A stretch of DNA of 28,092 bases from Kordiimonadaceae bacterium (GCA_014238195.1 JABABO010000345.1:1-28092), one strand, 5' to 3'. Positions 7,685 to 15,949 are shown, counted from the first letter of the stretch. Numbers and translations: made by a program. Notes: generated from the letters alone by a model not told the origin.

Positions 7685-8461
7685 ATGAGCTATAAAACCA
7701 TTCTGTTAGATAAAAGCAACGGTGTTGGAACGATAACTTTAAACCGGCCAGAAGCTTTAAATGCATTAAACAGCGAAATGATCTCGGACATTGAAAATGC
7801 TCTCACATCTCTTGACAGTGACGAAGACATCGGTGTGATCGTCATGACAGGAAACGAAAAAGCTTTTGCTGCGGGCGCTGATATCAAGGAAATGAGCGCT
7901 CTAAATTTTGCAGAGGCCAATGCCACTGATTTTTTTGCCAGTGTGAATCGCACATTTGCAACTATTCGCAAACCTATTATTGCCGCAGTGGCTGGATATG
8001 CGCTTGGTGGTGGCTGTGAACTCGCCATGTGTTGCGATTTTATTATTGCCGCTGAGAATGCAAAATTTGGCCAACCCGAAATCAAACTAGGCGTAATCCC
8101 TGGCATAGGTGGAACGCAGCGTCTGACCCGCTTGATCGGCAAGTCAAAGGCGATGGACATGATTTTAACGGGACACATGATGGATGCTGTTGAAGCAGAG
8201 CGAGCAGGCCTTGTATCGCGCGTTATCAAAACTGAAGACTTGCAAGATCAAGCAGCAGAAATAGCGACCTCTATCGCTGGACTTTCACGCCCAAGTGTAA
8301 TGGCTGCCAAAGAAACAACTAACCGCGCCCTAGAGACCACATTAAGTGAAGGCCTATTATTTGAACGCCGCGTGTTCCACAGTTTGTTTGCAACAGAAGA
8401 TCAAAGCGAAGGTATGGCCGCCTTTATAGCCAAGCGCCAACCTCATTTTAAGAATCGCTAA
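7685..8461 (+). CDS. Enoyl-CoA hydratase (crotonase family)
   Basis: This 258-residue crotonase-fold enzyme probably hydrates trans-2-enoyl-CoA to 3-hydroxyacyl-CoA in fatty-acid oxidation. Both catalytic glutamates are present: E112 in ALGGGCELAMCCDF and E132 in FGQPEIKLGVIPGIGGTQRL. The oxyanion-hole elements AFAAGADIKEM (60-70) and GGG (108-110) are intact. It resembles short-chain EchA/FadB1-type hydratases. The ATG at 7685 has AAAGG about 9 nt upstream. This gene lies between mutM and rpsT in many alphaproteobacteria, so the position is conserved even though the function looks unrelated to replication or repair. Confidence 0.93.
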   Translation: MSYKTILLDKSNGVGTITLNRPEALNALNSEMISDIENALTSLDSDEDIGVIVMTGNEKAFAAGADIKEMSALNFAEANATDFFASVNRTFATIRKPIIAAVAGYALGGGCELAMCCDFIIAAENAKFGQPEIKLGVIPGIGGTQRLTRLIGKSKAMDMILTGHMMDAVEAERAGLVSRVIKTEDLQDQAAEIATSIAGLSRPSVMAAKETTNRALETTLSEGLLFERRVFHSLFATEDQSEGMAAFIAKRQPHFKNR

Positions 8462-8550
8462 TAAAAAGAGTAATCCTAGGCTTTAACGCATTATTTTTTG
8501 CTCTGTACAAGCACTTTGAAATGTAAATGGGGCCACTTAAAAACTATAAA

Positions 8551-8633
8551 AATTGGTGAAATATGTTAAATATCGTATTTTTTACCACTCTTTGTGAAGT
8601 TTATGATTATTTGCATATTGACCAATTCACAAA
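8551..8633. repeat. Nested inverted repeats downstream of echA
   Basis: AATTGGTGAAATATG (8551-8565) pairs with CATATTGACCAATT (8614-8627) apart from a small internal bulge. Overlapping the right arm, TTTGTGAA (8591-8598) pairs perfectly with TTCACAAA (8626-8633). The two hairpins share bases, so they would be alternative folds. There is no following U-run, so this is not a typical terminator. It lies just upstream of the rpsT promoter and could be an operator or a structured 3' end of echA. Confidence 0.4.
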
Positions 8634-8677
8634 AGCCCTTTATAGACCCGCCCTTGAAACAAACTTATGTTACTGGT

Positions 8678-8704
8678 TTGACTATACGAGTAACTTTATA
8701 TAAT
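8678..8704 (+). promoter_or_regulatory. Putative rpsT promoter
   Basis: TTGACT (8678-8683) and a perfect TATAAT (8699-8704) are separated by 15 nt; the offset ATTATA/TAATTA alternatives would give 17 nt. It lies about 110 nt upstream of the rpsT start with no other gene between, so a transcript from here would carry a leader of roughly 100 nt containing the 13-bp direct repeat. Confidence 0.5.
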
Positions 8705-8758
8705 TATAGCAGAATTTAGTGGCCTGATGCAGCGCTTAAACGCCAAAACAGCCACCAC

Positions 8759-8786
8759 AGTCTGGCCCTTAAAAGTCTGGCCCTTA
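8759..8786. repeat. 13-bp tandem direct repeat in the rpsT leader
   Basis: AGTCTGGCCCTTA occurs at 8759-8771 and again at 8774-8786 (period 15 nt). The second copy ends 29 nt upstream of the rpsT ATG. The repeat lies inside the predicted rpsT leader. S20 regulates its own synthesis in enterobacteria through the mRNA leader, so a role in control is possible but unproven. Confidence 0.6.
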
Positions 8787-8815
8787 GATGGCTTTGAAAG
8801 ATAGGTTAAAGAGAA

Positions 8816-9079
8816 ATGGCAAATTCACCACAAGCCAAAAAACGCATTCGTCGCAATGAGCGTCGCGCAGAAATTAACAAAAACCGTTTAAGCCGCTTGC
8901 GCACTTTCATTCGCAAAGTTGAATCAGCCATTACATCTGGCGATAAAGAAGCAGCAAATACAGCCTTAAAAATGGCTCAGCCTGAAATTATGCGTGGTAC
9001 GACAAAAGGCATTTTGCACAAGCGCACAGCGTCCCGTAAAGTGTCCCGCTTGAATGCAGCGATTAAAGCGCTCACATAA
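8816..9079 (+). CDS. rpsT: 30S ribosomal protein S20
   Basis: This 87-residue, strongly basic protein binds 16S rRNA early in 30S assembly. It has the S20 pattern: MANSPQAKKRIRRNERR at the N terminus, NKNRLSRLRTFIRKVE, GDKEAANTALKMAQPEI, and the C-terminal GILHKRTASRKVSRLNAAI. Length is standard. The ATG at 8816 follows GGTTAAAGAGAA, a weak purine-rich ribosome site. The gene is transcribed alone between its own promoter and a good terminator. rpsT upstream of dnaA is a usual alphaproteobacterial order. Confidence 0.97.
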   Translation: MANSPQAKKRIRRNERRAEINKNRLSRLRTFIRKVESAITSGDKEAANTALKMAQPEIMRGTTKGILHKRTASRKVSRLNAAIKALT

Positions 9080-9149
9080 AAATAAATGCGTCACTTGAGA
9101 GAGTTTTAACAAAGCTCCGATTCGCATCCATTAATCTACCAATATTTAA

Positions 9150-9186
9150 AAAAGCCATACGTTAAACGGTATGGCTTTTCTTGTTG
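9150..9186 (+). terminator. Rho-independent terminator after rpsT
   Basis: AAAAGCCATAC (9150-9160) pairs perfectly with GTATGGCTTTT (9169-9179) around an 8-nt loop, followed by TCTTGTTGTTT. The 11-bp stem with its A and U flanks is the clearest intrinsic terminator in the window. It lies 70 nt after the rpsT stop and separates rpsT from dnaA. Confidence 0.85.
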
Positions 9187-9396
9187 TTTAACGCATATAG
9201 TTAAAAAATATGGAACAAATTGATAGTGCTCTTCACGCGACCACAACATATTGTGTTCCAGTCTGAGTCTCCCCATAGGATAAAAAAATAAGTTTCTGTC
9301 AAGTGTAGGATTCTGTTGATACAGAGTTCATCAGAAGGTTATCCTAACTGTGTTGGCAGGATTTATTGAGTAAATAACCCTCCCTTTGGGAGCGGC

Positions 9397-9425
9397 TTGA
9401 AAGCAAAGTATAACGCTAATTTAAT
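9397..9425 (+). promoter_or_regulatory. Putative dnaA promoter
   Basis: TTGAAA (9397-9402), a 17-nt spacer and TTTAAT (9420-9425) match the sigma70-type consensus at 5/6 and 5/6. The hairpin CTCCC-TTT-GGGAG ends 4 nt upstream of the -35 box and could be an operator. The predicted start would give a leader of about 240 nt before the dnaA ATG, long but not unusual for dnaA in alphaproteobacteria. Confidence 0.45.
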
Positions 9426-9670
9426 ACCTCGTGTTCTATTGCTTGCTCTGCTCACGAAAAACGAAATGATAATCGGATGATGGCGCATGCTTGCTTGTGC
9501 CAGTGATAGCTTGGGTTTTCACTAGATACGCTGTTCTTATGAGCATCACAGTCAGTAAAATTTTACCGCTATAAATTTGGGGTAATAGAGCCGATGATCA
9601 TGGAATGAGGCAATATTGGGTTCAACTAACGATAACACCGATGGTTCGGTAATCTGACAAGGGGGCTTTC

Positions 9671-11137
9671 ATGAGTTCACAGCCACGTGCTGACGTAAAT
9701 AATAATGGATTAAAGGCCATCAATACTGTTGAAAAGAATAACCGCACGAGCAGCGAGAACGACAACAGCATTACCGATGCCATGTGGGGCCGTGTCTGCA
9801 AACGTTTTACCGATGAATTTGGGGTACAAGCGCTAACAAGCTGGGTGCAACAACTTTGTTTTAAAGGCCTTGAAGGCACATCAGTTGAGCTAACAGCCCC
9901 GACCAAATTTGTCCGCGACTGGATTCAACGTCATTATGCCCCGCGCTTAAAAGATTTTTTTCAAGCGGAAAATCCCCGTATTCAGTCTTTAAATATTCGT
10001 ATATCAACAGGGCAACAGCCCAATATAAACAGTAACATCGTGAGTAGCGCACCCAGCCAAAACCAAAATCCCAACGCTAATACCAAGGATACGACAGAAG
10101 CGATTGCAGAAGGGTCTGCTATTGACCCTCGCTATAACTTTAATAATTTTGTTGTCGGGAAATCAAACGAGCTGGCTTACGCGGCAGCGAAACGGATTGC
10201 AGAAAGTAAAGAAGTCCCTTTTAACCCGCTTTTTTTACATGGTGGGGTTGGACTTGGTAAAACACACTTGATGCATGCGATCGCGTGGGAAACAAAACGC
10301 AACAATCCTGATAGCCGTGTTGTTTATGTATCCGCTGAAAAGTTTATGTATGAATTTATTTCAGCCCTGCGGTTTAAAGATACCCATGCCTTCAAACAAA
10401 AATTTCGTAATGTAGATTTGTTAATGGTAGATGACGTACAATTCATTGCCAATAAGGAAAGTACTCAAGAAGAATTTTTTCATACGTTCAACGCCTTAAT
10501 GGATAATCGCTGTCAAGTTATTATCACCGCTGATCGTTCTCCAACCGATTTGGAAGGTATTGAAGATCGTATTGTTTCACGTCTTGGCTGGGGTTTGGTT
10601 GCTGATATTCATCCTACTGATTATGAATTACGCTTTGGCATTTTACAGTCAAAGGCGGAACAAGCAACACCCCATGTCAATATTGATCCAGAAGTGTTAG
10701 AATTTCTCGCACGGCGCATTACATCAAATGTGCGGGAATTAGAAGGGGCCCTAAACCGTGTAATGGCTTATGCCACGCTCATCGGGCGACCTATTACAAT
10801 GGATATGACCCGCGAAGTTTTGCAAGATTTAATCCGGGCTAATGACCGCAAACTAACAATAGATGAAATCCAAAGGGCAGTCGCTGAATATTATAATTTG
10901 CGTTTATCAGAAATGTTATCGCAGCGCCGCGCCCGTAACATTGCACGACCGCGTCAAGTCGCGATGTATCTTTCTAAACAAATGACACCGCGCAGCTTGC
11001 CAGAAATAGGGCGGCGGTTTGGCGGCAGGGATCATACAACGGTTATGCACGCTGTCCGCAAGATCGAAGACTTACGCCGCGACGATAGCGGTTTAGAAGA
11101 TGATATCACACGCTTGATGCGCCGCCTTGAAAACTAA
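9671..11137 (+). CDS. dnaA: Chromosomal replication initiator DnaA
   Basis: This 488-residue AAA+ ATPase binds DnaA boxes, melts oriC and loads the helicase. After a ~35-residue Asn/Ser-rich N-terminal extension come domain I (MWGRVCKRFTDEFGVQALTS), an N/Q-rich linker (about 115-150), the ATPase domain with Walker A GGVGLGKTHL (191-200) and Walker B LLMVDDVQFI, sensor-I region ITADRSP, the arginine-finger region SRLGWGLVADI, and TSNVRELEGALNR. Domain IV carries the signature RFGGRDHTTVMHAVRKI. The ATG at 9671 has a strong AAGGGGG site about 6 nt upstream, which fixes the start and makes the N-terminal extension real. Confidence 0.98.
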   Translation: MSSQPRADVNNNGLKAINTVEKNNRTSSENDNSITDAMWGRVCKRFTDEFGVQALTSWVQQLCFKGLEGTSVELTAPTKFVRDWIQRHYAPRLKDFFQAENPRIQSLNIRISTGQQPNINSNIVSSAPSQNQNPNANTKDTTEAIAEGSAIDPRYNFNNFVVGKSNELAYAAAKRIAESKEVPFNPLFLHGGVGLGKTHLMHAIAWETKRNNPDSRVVYVSAEKFMYEFISALRFKDTHAFKQKFRNVDLLMVDDVQFIANKESTQEEFFHTFNALMDNRCQVIITADRSPTDLEGIEDRIVSRLGWGLVADIHPTDYELRFGILQSKAEQATPHVNIDPEVLEFLARRITSNVRELEGALNRVMAYATLIGRPITMDMTREVLQDLIRANDRKLTIDEIQRAVAEYYNLRLSEMLSQRRARNIARPRQVAMYLSKQMTPRSLPEIGRRFGGRDHTTVMHAVRKIEDLRRDDSGLEDDITRLMRRLEN

Positions 11138-11179
11138 ATCCTAGCGGATCAAAATCAATAAATTCAAGTTTTAGAATTT

Positions 11180-11271
11180 GCCAGCTTAAAATGGCTCGGT
11201 TGAGTTGTTCACACCTAAACCTATTTAGAGATACTCGCAATTCATTCTAAATTTTATAAGCTTAAGCTGGC
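11180..11271. repeat. 10-bp inverted repeat between dnaA and the GNAT gene
   Basis: GCCAGCTTAA (11180-11189) is perfectly complementary to TTAAGCTGGC (11262-11271), with 72 nt between. The right arm covers the stop codon and last codons of the convergent acetyltransferase gene. Either strand could form a large hairpin at the end of the transcript. There is no clear U-run, so a terminator role is uncertain. Confidence 0.45.
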
Positions 11272-11816
11272 TTTTCGCCCCACTGGAAAATCCAACAATT
11301 AATATCTTCAATTAGACCTGTTTCATGCACACACAGTCCTATTTTTTCTTGCACCCTTCGACTAGCAACATTACCCACTTCAACATAAGCAATCAGGTCT
11401 TGGTGCGAACACCCAAGGCTAGCCATTTCAGCATCCATTAAAGCCACCTGTGCTTCGCTGGCATAGCCGCATCCCCAATAATCTTTGCGGACCCAGTAAC
11501 CAATCTCAATCGCTTCGCCAGTGGTCAAGGGCCGTAAAATCACGATGCCGATCATATGATCATCCCCCTCAATATGGATACCATATAAAAACTTGCCACG
11601 ATGTTCATAGTTATTGTGCATTTCGGTTTTAAAATCAACCACATGTGCAGCATGATCAGTGATAGGGTCTAGCGAAATAAAACGCATTGTATCAGCACAG
11701 GACCGCATCAGATAAAAGCCATATTCATCATCCAGTGACAAAGGTTTCAATGTGAAGCGTTTTGTTCGTATCTCATTTCCCGATAGCATATTATTTTCTT
11801 GGCTAAATTTCTTCAT
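11262..11816 (-). CDS. GNAT-family N-acetyltransferase (RimJ/RimL-like)
   Basis: This is a 184-residue acetyltransferase of the GNAT fold (Acetyltransf_3 type). It has TKRFTLKPLSLDDEYGFYLM at the N terminus, a beta4 strand EAIEIGYWVRKDYWG, the acetyl-CoA pyrophosphate loop YWGCGYASEAQVAL, and the C-terminal YVEVGNVASRRVQEKIGL, where N-x-A-S-x-R-V is characteristic. The acceptor (ribosomal protein, other protein or small molecule) cannot be told. The ATG at 11816 was chosen over a TTG at 11831; another ATG at 11789 is also possible, and none has a good ribosome site. It lies 19 nt after the oligopeptidase B gene on the same strand and is probably co-transcribed. Confidence 0.85.
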   Translation of the reverse strand: MKKFSQENNMLSGNEIRTKRFTLKPLSLDDEYGFYLMRSCADTMRFISLDPITDHAAHVVDFKTEMHNNYEHRGKFLYGIHIEGDDHMIGIVILRPLTTGEAIEIGYWVRKDYWGCGYASEAQVALMDAEMASLGCSHQDLIAYVEVGNVASRRVQEKIGLCVHETGLIEDINCWIFQWGEKPA

Positions 11817-11835
11817 AACATCAATTACCAATCAA

Positions 11836-13953
11836 TCATTCGTTTATAAGGATACTGTGTGCGAGTAGCAGAAAATAATATTCTTCTGCAATTTCATAGT
11901 AGCGCTCAAACCTACCAGATTTACCCCCATGGCCAGCCCCCATATTTATTTTCATAATCAGCAGATTATGATCGGTTTTTGTATGGCGTAACTTCGCTGT
12001 CCACTTCGCAGGTTCCCAGTAAGTTACACGCGGGTCGTTTAAGCCACCTGTAACCATCATGGGTGGATAGTCTTGTGCCTTGATGTTCGTGTAAGGGCAA
12101 TAGCTTTTAATGTGCTGGTAGGCTTTTTTATCCGCTATAGGATTCCCCCATTCTGGCCACTCAATCGGTGTCAGTGGCAAGCTGGTATCTAACATAGTGT
12201 TTAAAACATCGACAAACGGCACATGCAAAATAGCTGCAGCAAATAAATTAGGTGCTTGGTTCACCACAGCGCCGATTAATTCACCGCCAGCGCTACCCCC
12301 GGAGATGCTCAAATTCCTTTTTGTGCTATAACCTTCACTGATAAAATACTGTGCTACATCAATAAAATCATTGAACGTGTTTTCACGTTTCTCCAGTTTG
12401 CCGTCCTCATACCACTGGTATCCTAGCTCATCACCACCGCGAATATGGGCGATGGCATAGGCAAACCCACGGTCTAGCAAGCTTAACCTTGCTACGGAAA
12501 AAGCTGGACTTATCCCCAGCCCGTAAGCCCCATACCCATATAGATGAAGCGGCGAATCCTGATGTTTTTGCCAGCCCTTTTTATACACCAGTGAAACGGG
12601 GACAGACGCGCCGTCGCTGGCAGGAACCATGATCCGCTCGGTTTCATAATCACTTGCATTGTAACCCGAGGGGATATCTTGCTGTTTGCGCAGAACAAGT
12701 TGTTTGCTCGTAAAATCATAATCAAAGACCGAAGCGGGTGTTACCAGACTGGTGTAGGTGACCCGAACATGGCCTTGCTGATACATGGGATTATGGCCTA
12801 TCAAAGCTTCATAAGCCCTTTCAGGGAAACGTATATACTCATACATATCCTTTATTAAGTCATAAATCGCAATTTGATCAAGGCCGTTAATTCTTTCCTG
12901 AATGATCATTCTGTTTTTAAATGTTTGCACCCCTCGTATATAGCGTTGATCACTACCTGCAAACTTAATTTCCCAAGGCGCCCTTATATCACTAGCGGTA
13001 TAAATACTAAAATTCTTATGATCCTTGTTGGACCGAAACACAAAACTATCCCCGCCATGATCCACGTAATAATCATGCCCTGCCCGTCTTGCTTTGATAA
13101 GGGCGGGTGCCTTGTCAGGGTTACGTAATGCAACAACATGATATTCAGATGTCACATGATCGGCGGACCGGATTGTTAAATACTGCTGATCACTGGTCGC
13201 GCCGATATGGATAAAAAAGCTCGTATCATTTTCTATTAAAATATCACAGTGGGATTGATTGACCACATCATATGCGCATACTTTATAGGGCCGCCATTCT
13301 TTTGAAACCACAGTATAAAAAAGCGTTTGGCTGTCAGCCGACCAAATAATTTCACCTGAAGTGTTTGTGATAGGCGTAGCAATTTCCTGCCCTGTTTTTA
13401 TATCACGCACATAGACCGTAAAACGTTCCCCGCCATCCGTATCAACACTATAAGCCAAATAACGACCGCACCGAGAAACTGATAGTGCCGACAGTTTAAA
13501 ATAATCTAAATCTTTAGCGGCTTGCTCTTCGTTAAATAAAATGCCCCAGCTATCATCTATGTCCGTTATCACATATCCATCACCGTTAAATAAATCTCCC
13601 CGTGCAGGCCTATAATACCATGTGCGGTACTGGGCTTTCTCCTCAAACGCCCATCGGTATTCATAAGCCCCATCGCGCCATGGGACACCTGTTTCACTTG
13701 CAGGAATACGGGCTTTTATTTCTTCAAAAATAGCTAAAGTCGTTTTTTCCCCCTTTTGCATAACCGATTCGTAATATGCGTTTTCCGCTTCTAAATATTC
13801 CACAATATGAGGCTCTGTCACATCTGGATAGCTCTTATCTTTCAGCCAACAATAGGGATCGCAGCGTGTATCACCGTGATGTGTTGCTGTGGTCGAACGT
13901 CGCACCGCACGCGGTGGTTTGACCCAATCGGGGGCTGGTAATTTGGTCATCAT
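11836..13953 (-). CDS. ptrB: Oligopeptidase B (protease II), S9A prolyl oligopeptidase family
   Basis: This serine peptidase of about 705 residues cleaves short peptides, typically after Arg or Lys. The N-terminal beta-propeller begins with HGDTRCDPYCWLKDK; the C-terminal alpha/beta-hydrolase domain carries the triad Ser554 in SISGGSAGGELIGA, Asp640 in GGLNDPRVTYWEP and His675 in GAGHGGKSGR. The acidic IEWPEWGNP stretch fits oligopeptidase B rather than true prolyl oligopeptidase. The frame is open back to an ATG at 14085, but the family begins near MMTKLPAPDW. AAAAAGG lies just upstream of tandem ATGs at 13953 and 13950, so I use the former. No signal peptide follows, so the enzyme is cytoplasmic. 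It is divergent from the Xaa-Pro aminopeptidase gene. Confidence 0.93.
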   Translation of the reverse strand: MMTKLPAPDWVKPPRAVRRSTTATHHGDTRCDPYCWLKDKSYPDVTEPHIVEYLEAENAYYESVMQKGEKTTLAIFEEIKARIPASETGVPWRDGAYEYRWAFEEKAQYRTWYYRPARGDLFNGDGYVITDIDDSWGILFNEEQAAKDLDYFKLSALSVSRCGRYLAYSVDTDGGERFTVYVRDIKTGQEIATPITNTSGEIIWSADSQTLFYTVVSKEWRPYKVCAYDVVNQSHCDILIENDTSFFIHIGATSDQQYLTIRSADHVTSEYHVVALRNPDKAPALIKARRAGHDYYVDHGGDSFVFRSNKDHKNFSIYTASDIRAPWEIKFAGSDQRYIRGVQTFKNRMIIQERINGLDQIAIYDLIKDMYEYIRFPERAYEALIGHNPMYQQGHVRVTYTSLVTPASVFDYDFTSKQLVLRKQQDIPSGYNASDYETERIMVPASDGASVPVSLVYKKGWQKHQDSPLHLYGYGAYGLGISPAFSVARLSLLDRGFAYAIAHIRGGDELGYQWYEDGKLEKRENTFNDFIDVAQYFISEGYSTKRNLSISGGSAGGELIGAVVNQAPNLFAAAILHVPFVDVLNTMLDTSLPLTPIEWPEWGNPIADKKAYQHIKSYCPYTNIKAQDYPPMMVTGGLNDPRVTYWEPAKWTAKLRHTKTDHNLLIMKINMGAGHGGKSGRFERYYEIAEEYYFLLLAHSILINE

Positions 13954-14137
13954 GTGGCCTTTTTGAAAAATATTAATCTGTGTTTGGGCTATGCGATTAT
14001 TAAGTAAGGCCAGAATGCAAGTCCTGTAAAGTTTTTTGACTTGTAAAAGACTGCCATTGCGCACTAGATACAGAATGATAGTCATATTTAAAAAGCAGCC
14101 CTAGTCATTATCACTCAACACAAGTGGGAGAAAAAGC

Positions 14138-15949
14138 GTGCCAAATACAGATCAGTCACACAAAGATCACCTTGCAGCCGATCATGTTTTAAGACTGCGA
14201 GCCGAACTTGCCCGCCGCAACTTGGATGGTTTTATCATCCCACTTACCGATGAACATATGAGCGAATATGTCGGGGATTATGCACAAAGGCTTGCATGGT
14301 TAACGGGCTTTCTTGGTAGCGCTGGAAATGCAGTCGTTTTGGCCGATAAGGCAGCGATCTTCATTGATGGCCGCTACACAGTCCAAGTAAAAGATCAAGT
14401 AAACGGTGACGTGTTCGACCGCCTACACTTCATGGATTACCCAATGAAGAAATGGTTAATCGATCATGCGACTAAGGGGGACAAAATCGGCTATGATCCA
14501 GAACTTGCTACCACCGCGTGGGAAAAAACGATGCATGACGCACTCACCCCAGAAGGGTTAGAACTTGTTGCTATTAATGGCACAAATCCAATTGATGCTG
14601 TGTGGCATAATCAACCAGCCCTACCGCAGGCGGTAGCCACCACGCACGGCACCCAATATACAGGGCGTAGTGCTGCAGATAAGCGTAGTGATATTGCTTT
14701 GACGCTGAAGGAAAAACATGCGGACAGCGCTGTTATCACGATGTTAGACAGCGTGGCTTGGTATTTTAATATCCGTGGTCAAGATGTTGATAATACGCCC
14801 GTAACCCATGCCTTTGCCTTGGCACACGCTGATGAAACCGCTGACTTATTTATCGCAGGCAATAAAGTCACTGACAGATTACGTGAAACACTGGGCAACA
14901 GTGTACGCATTCGGGAACGCAGTGAATTTTACACTGCCCTTTCACAGCTAGGGGCCGCTGGAAAATCTGTACTGGTTGACCCTGCCAGTAATAATGCAAA
15001 AATTTTAACGACCCTTGAAGCATCTGGTGCGACATTAATTCAGGGACAAGACCCCTGCATATTACCAAAAGCCGTTAAAAATAGCATCGAAGCCCAAGGC
15101 ATGCGCGATTGCCATGTCCGCGACGGTGCTGCTGTCAGTGAATTTTTAGCCTTTCTATCCCGTGAAGCCCATAAAGAGAAACTGGATGAGCTAAGCGCTG
15201 CCCAACATTTGAAAGATGCCCGCTTTAAGCGTGAAATGATCCATGATCTTTCGTTTCGCACCATTTCTGCGGCTGGGCCAAATGGGGCCTTGTGCCATTA
15301 TAGTGTCACACAGGAAACCAATTTACCGATCAAACGCGGCGACTTATATTTGGTTGACAGCGGTGGCCAATATAGTGATGGCACCACAGATATTACCCGT
15401 ACCATTGCTGTCGGTGAACCAACCCTTGAAATGTGTGAACGTTTCACGTTGGTTCTAAAAGGCCATATTGATCTTAGTAATAGTATCTTTCCGCAAGGGA
15501 CAAGTGGGTCGCAGCTTGACAGCATTGCGCGGCGGCCCTTATGGCAGCATGGCCTTGATTTTGATCATGGAACTGGTCACGGTGTCGGTTGTTATCTAGC
15601 CGTACATGAAGGCCCCCAGCGGATTGCAAAGCAAAGCAGCGATGTTGCCTTACAGCCTGGAATGGCCTTATCAAATGAGCCAGGCTATTATAAAGAAGGC
15701 GCATATGGCATTCGCATCGAAAACTTGGTGCTTGTTGTAGAAAAAGGTGACAAAGATGGCCGAAAATTCTTGGGCTTTGAAAATCTAACATGGGCGCCCA
15801 TTGACCGAAATTTAGTTGTTGCTGATATGTTGTCAAACGAGCAACTCGCTTGGCTCAATCAGTATCACAGTACGGTTTTTGATAAATTGCACACAATTGT
15901 TGATGGTGAAACGCTCTCTTATTTAAAAACTGCAACAGCACCGATTTAA
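14138..15949 (+). CDS. pepP: Xaa-Pro aminopeptidase (M24B)
   Basis: This 603-residue aminopeptidase P removes N-terminal residues preceding proline. It has the long three-domain form: two creatinase-like N-terminal domains (VLRLRAELARRNLDGFIIPL, then SDIALTLKEKHADSAVITML) and a C-terminal pita-bread metallopeptidase domain. Dimetal ligands are visible: two Asp in LVDSGGQYSDGTTDITRT, His in HGTGHGVGCYLAVHEGP, Glu in SNEPGYYKEGAYGIRIE and the Glu of RIENL. The start is a GTG at 14138, supported by GGGAG seven nt upstream. It is divergent from oligopeptidase B, and the two enzymes would work together in breaking down cytoplasmic peptides. The symbol is by function; E. coli PepP is the shorter form. 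Confidence 0.93.
   Translation: MPNTDQSHKDHLAADHVLRLRAELARRNLDGFIIPLTDEHMSEYVGDYAQRLAWLTGFLGSAGNAVVLADKAAIFIDGRYTVQVKDQVNGDVFDRLHFMDYPMKKWLIDHATKGDKIGYDPELATTAWEKTMHDALTPEGLELVAINGTNPIDAVWHNQPALPQAVATTHGTQYTGRSAADKRSDIALTLKEKHADSAVITMLDSVAWYFNIRGQDVDNTPVTHAFALAHADETADLFIAGNKVTDRLRETLGNSVRIRERSEFYTALSQLGAAGKSVLVDPASNNAKILTTLEASGATLIQGQDPCILPKAVKNSIEAQGMRDCHVRDGAAVSEFLAFLSREAHKEKLDELSAAQHLKDARFKREMIHDLSFRTISAAGPNGALCHYSVTQETNLPIKRGDLYLVDSGGQYSDGTTDITRTIAVGEPTLEMCERFTLVLKGHIDLSNSIFPQGTSGSQLDSIARRPLWQHGLDFDHGTGHGVGCYLAVHEGPQRIAKQSSDVALQPGMALSNEPGYYKEGAYGIRIENLVLVVEKGDKDGRKFLGFENLTWAPIDRNLVVADMLSNEQLAWLNQYHSTVFDKLHTIVDGETLSYLKTATAPI

Larger units (their letters stand above)
8462..8815. other. Intergenic region echA-rpsT
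   Basis: 354 nt without a gene. It is AT-rich. It holds nested inverted repeats at 8551-8633, a sigma70-like promoter at 8678-8704, and a 13-bp direct repeat AGTCTGGCCCTTA at 8759-8771 and 8774-8786 just upstream of rpsT. I see no tRNA, no convincing small ORF and no clear terminator for echA. Confidence 0.7.
9080..9670. other. Intergenic region rpsT-dnaA
   Basis: 591 nt without a gene. It holds the rpsT terminator, a symmetric element TTTAAC-N7-GTTAAA (9187-9205), three GANTC sites (GATTC 9119-9123, GAGTC 9265-9269, GATTC 9309-9313), a small hairpin CTCCC-TTT-GGGAG (9380-9392), and a candidate dnaA promoter just after it. GANTC is the CcrM methylation target that modulates dnaA in Caulobacter, but three sites in this length is near chance. 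I see no cluster of TTATNCACA DnaA boxes, so I do not call oriC here. The final ~245 nt looks like a long leader with no recognisable element. Confidence 0.65.

Noticed and set aside
7690..8229. 179-codon open frame on the minus strand inside the enoyl-CoA hydratase gene
   Set aside because: It is wholly antisense to a clear gene with intact catalytic motifs, and its product has no recognisable domain.
9080..9670. oriC between rpsT and dnaA
   Set aside because: No cluster of TTATNCACA-type boxes and no clear unwinding element beside one; dnaA adjacency alone is weak evidence in alphaproteobacteria.
11817..11831. TTG start for the GNAT gene
   Set aside because: A normal ATG follows five codons later and the TTG has no ribosome site.
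13954..14085. N-terminal extension of oligopeptidase B to the ATG at 14085
   Set aside because: The family begins near MTKLPAPDW, the extension has no domain or signal peptide, and AAAAAGG marks the tandem ATGs at 13953/13950.
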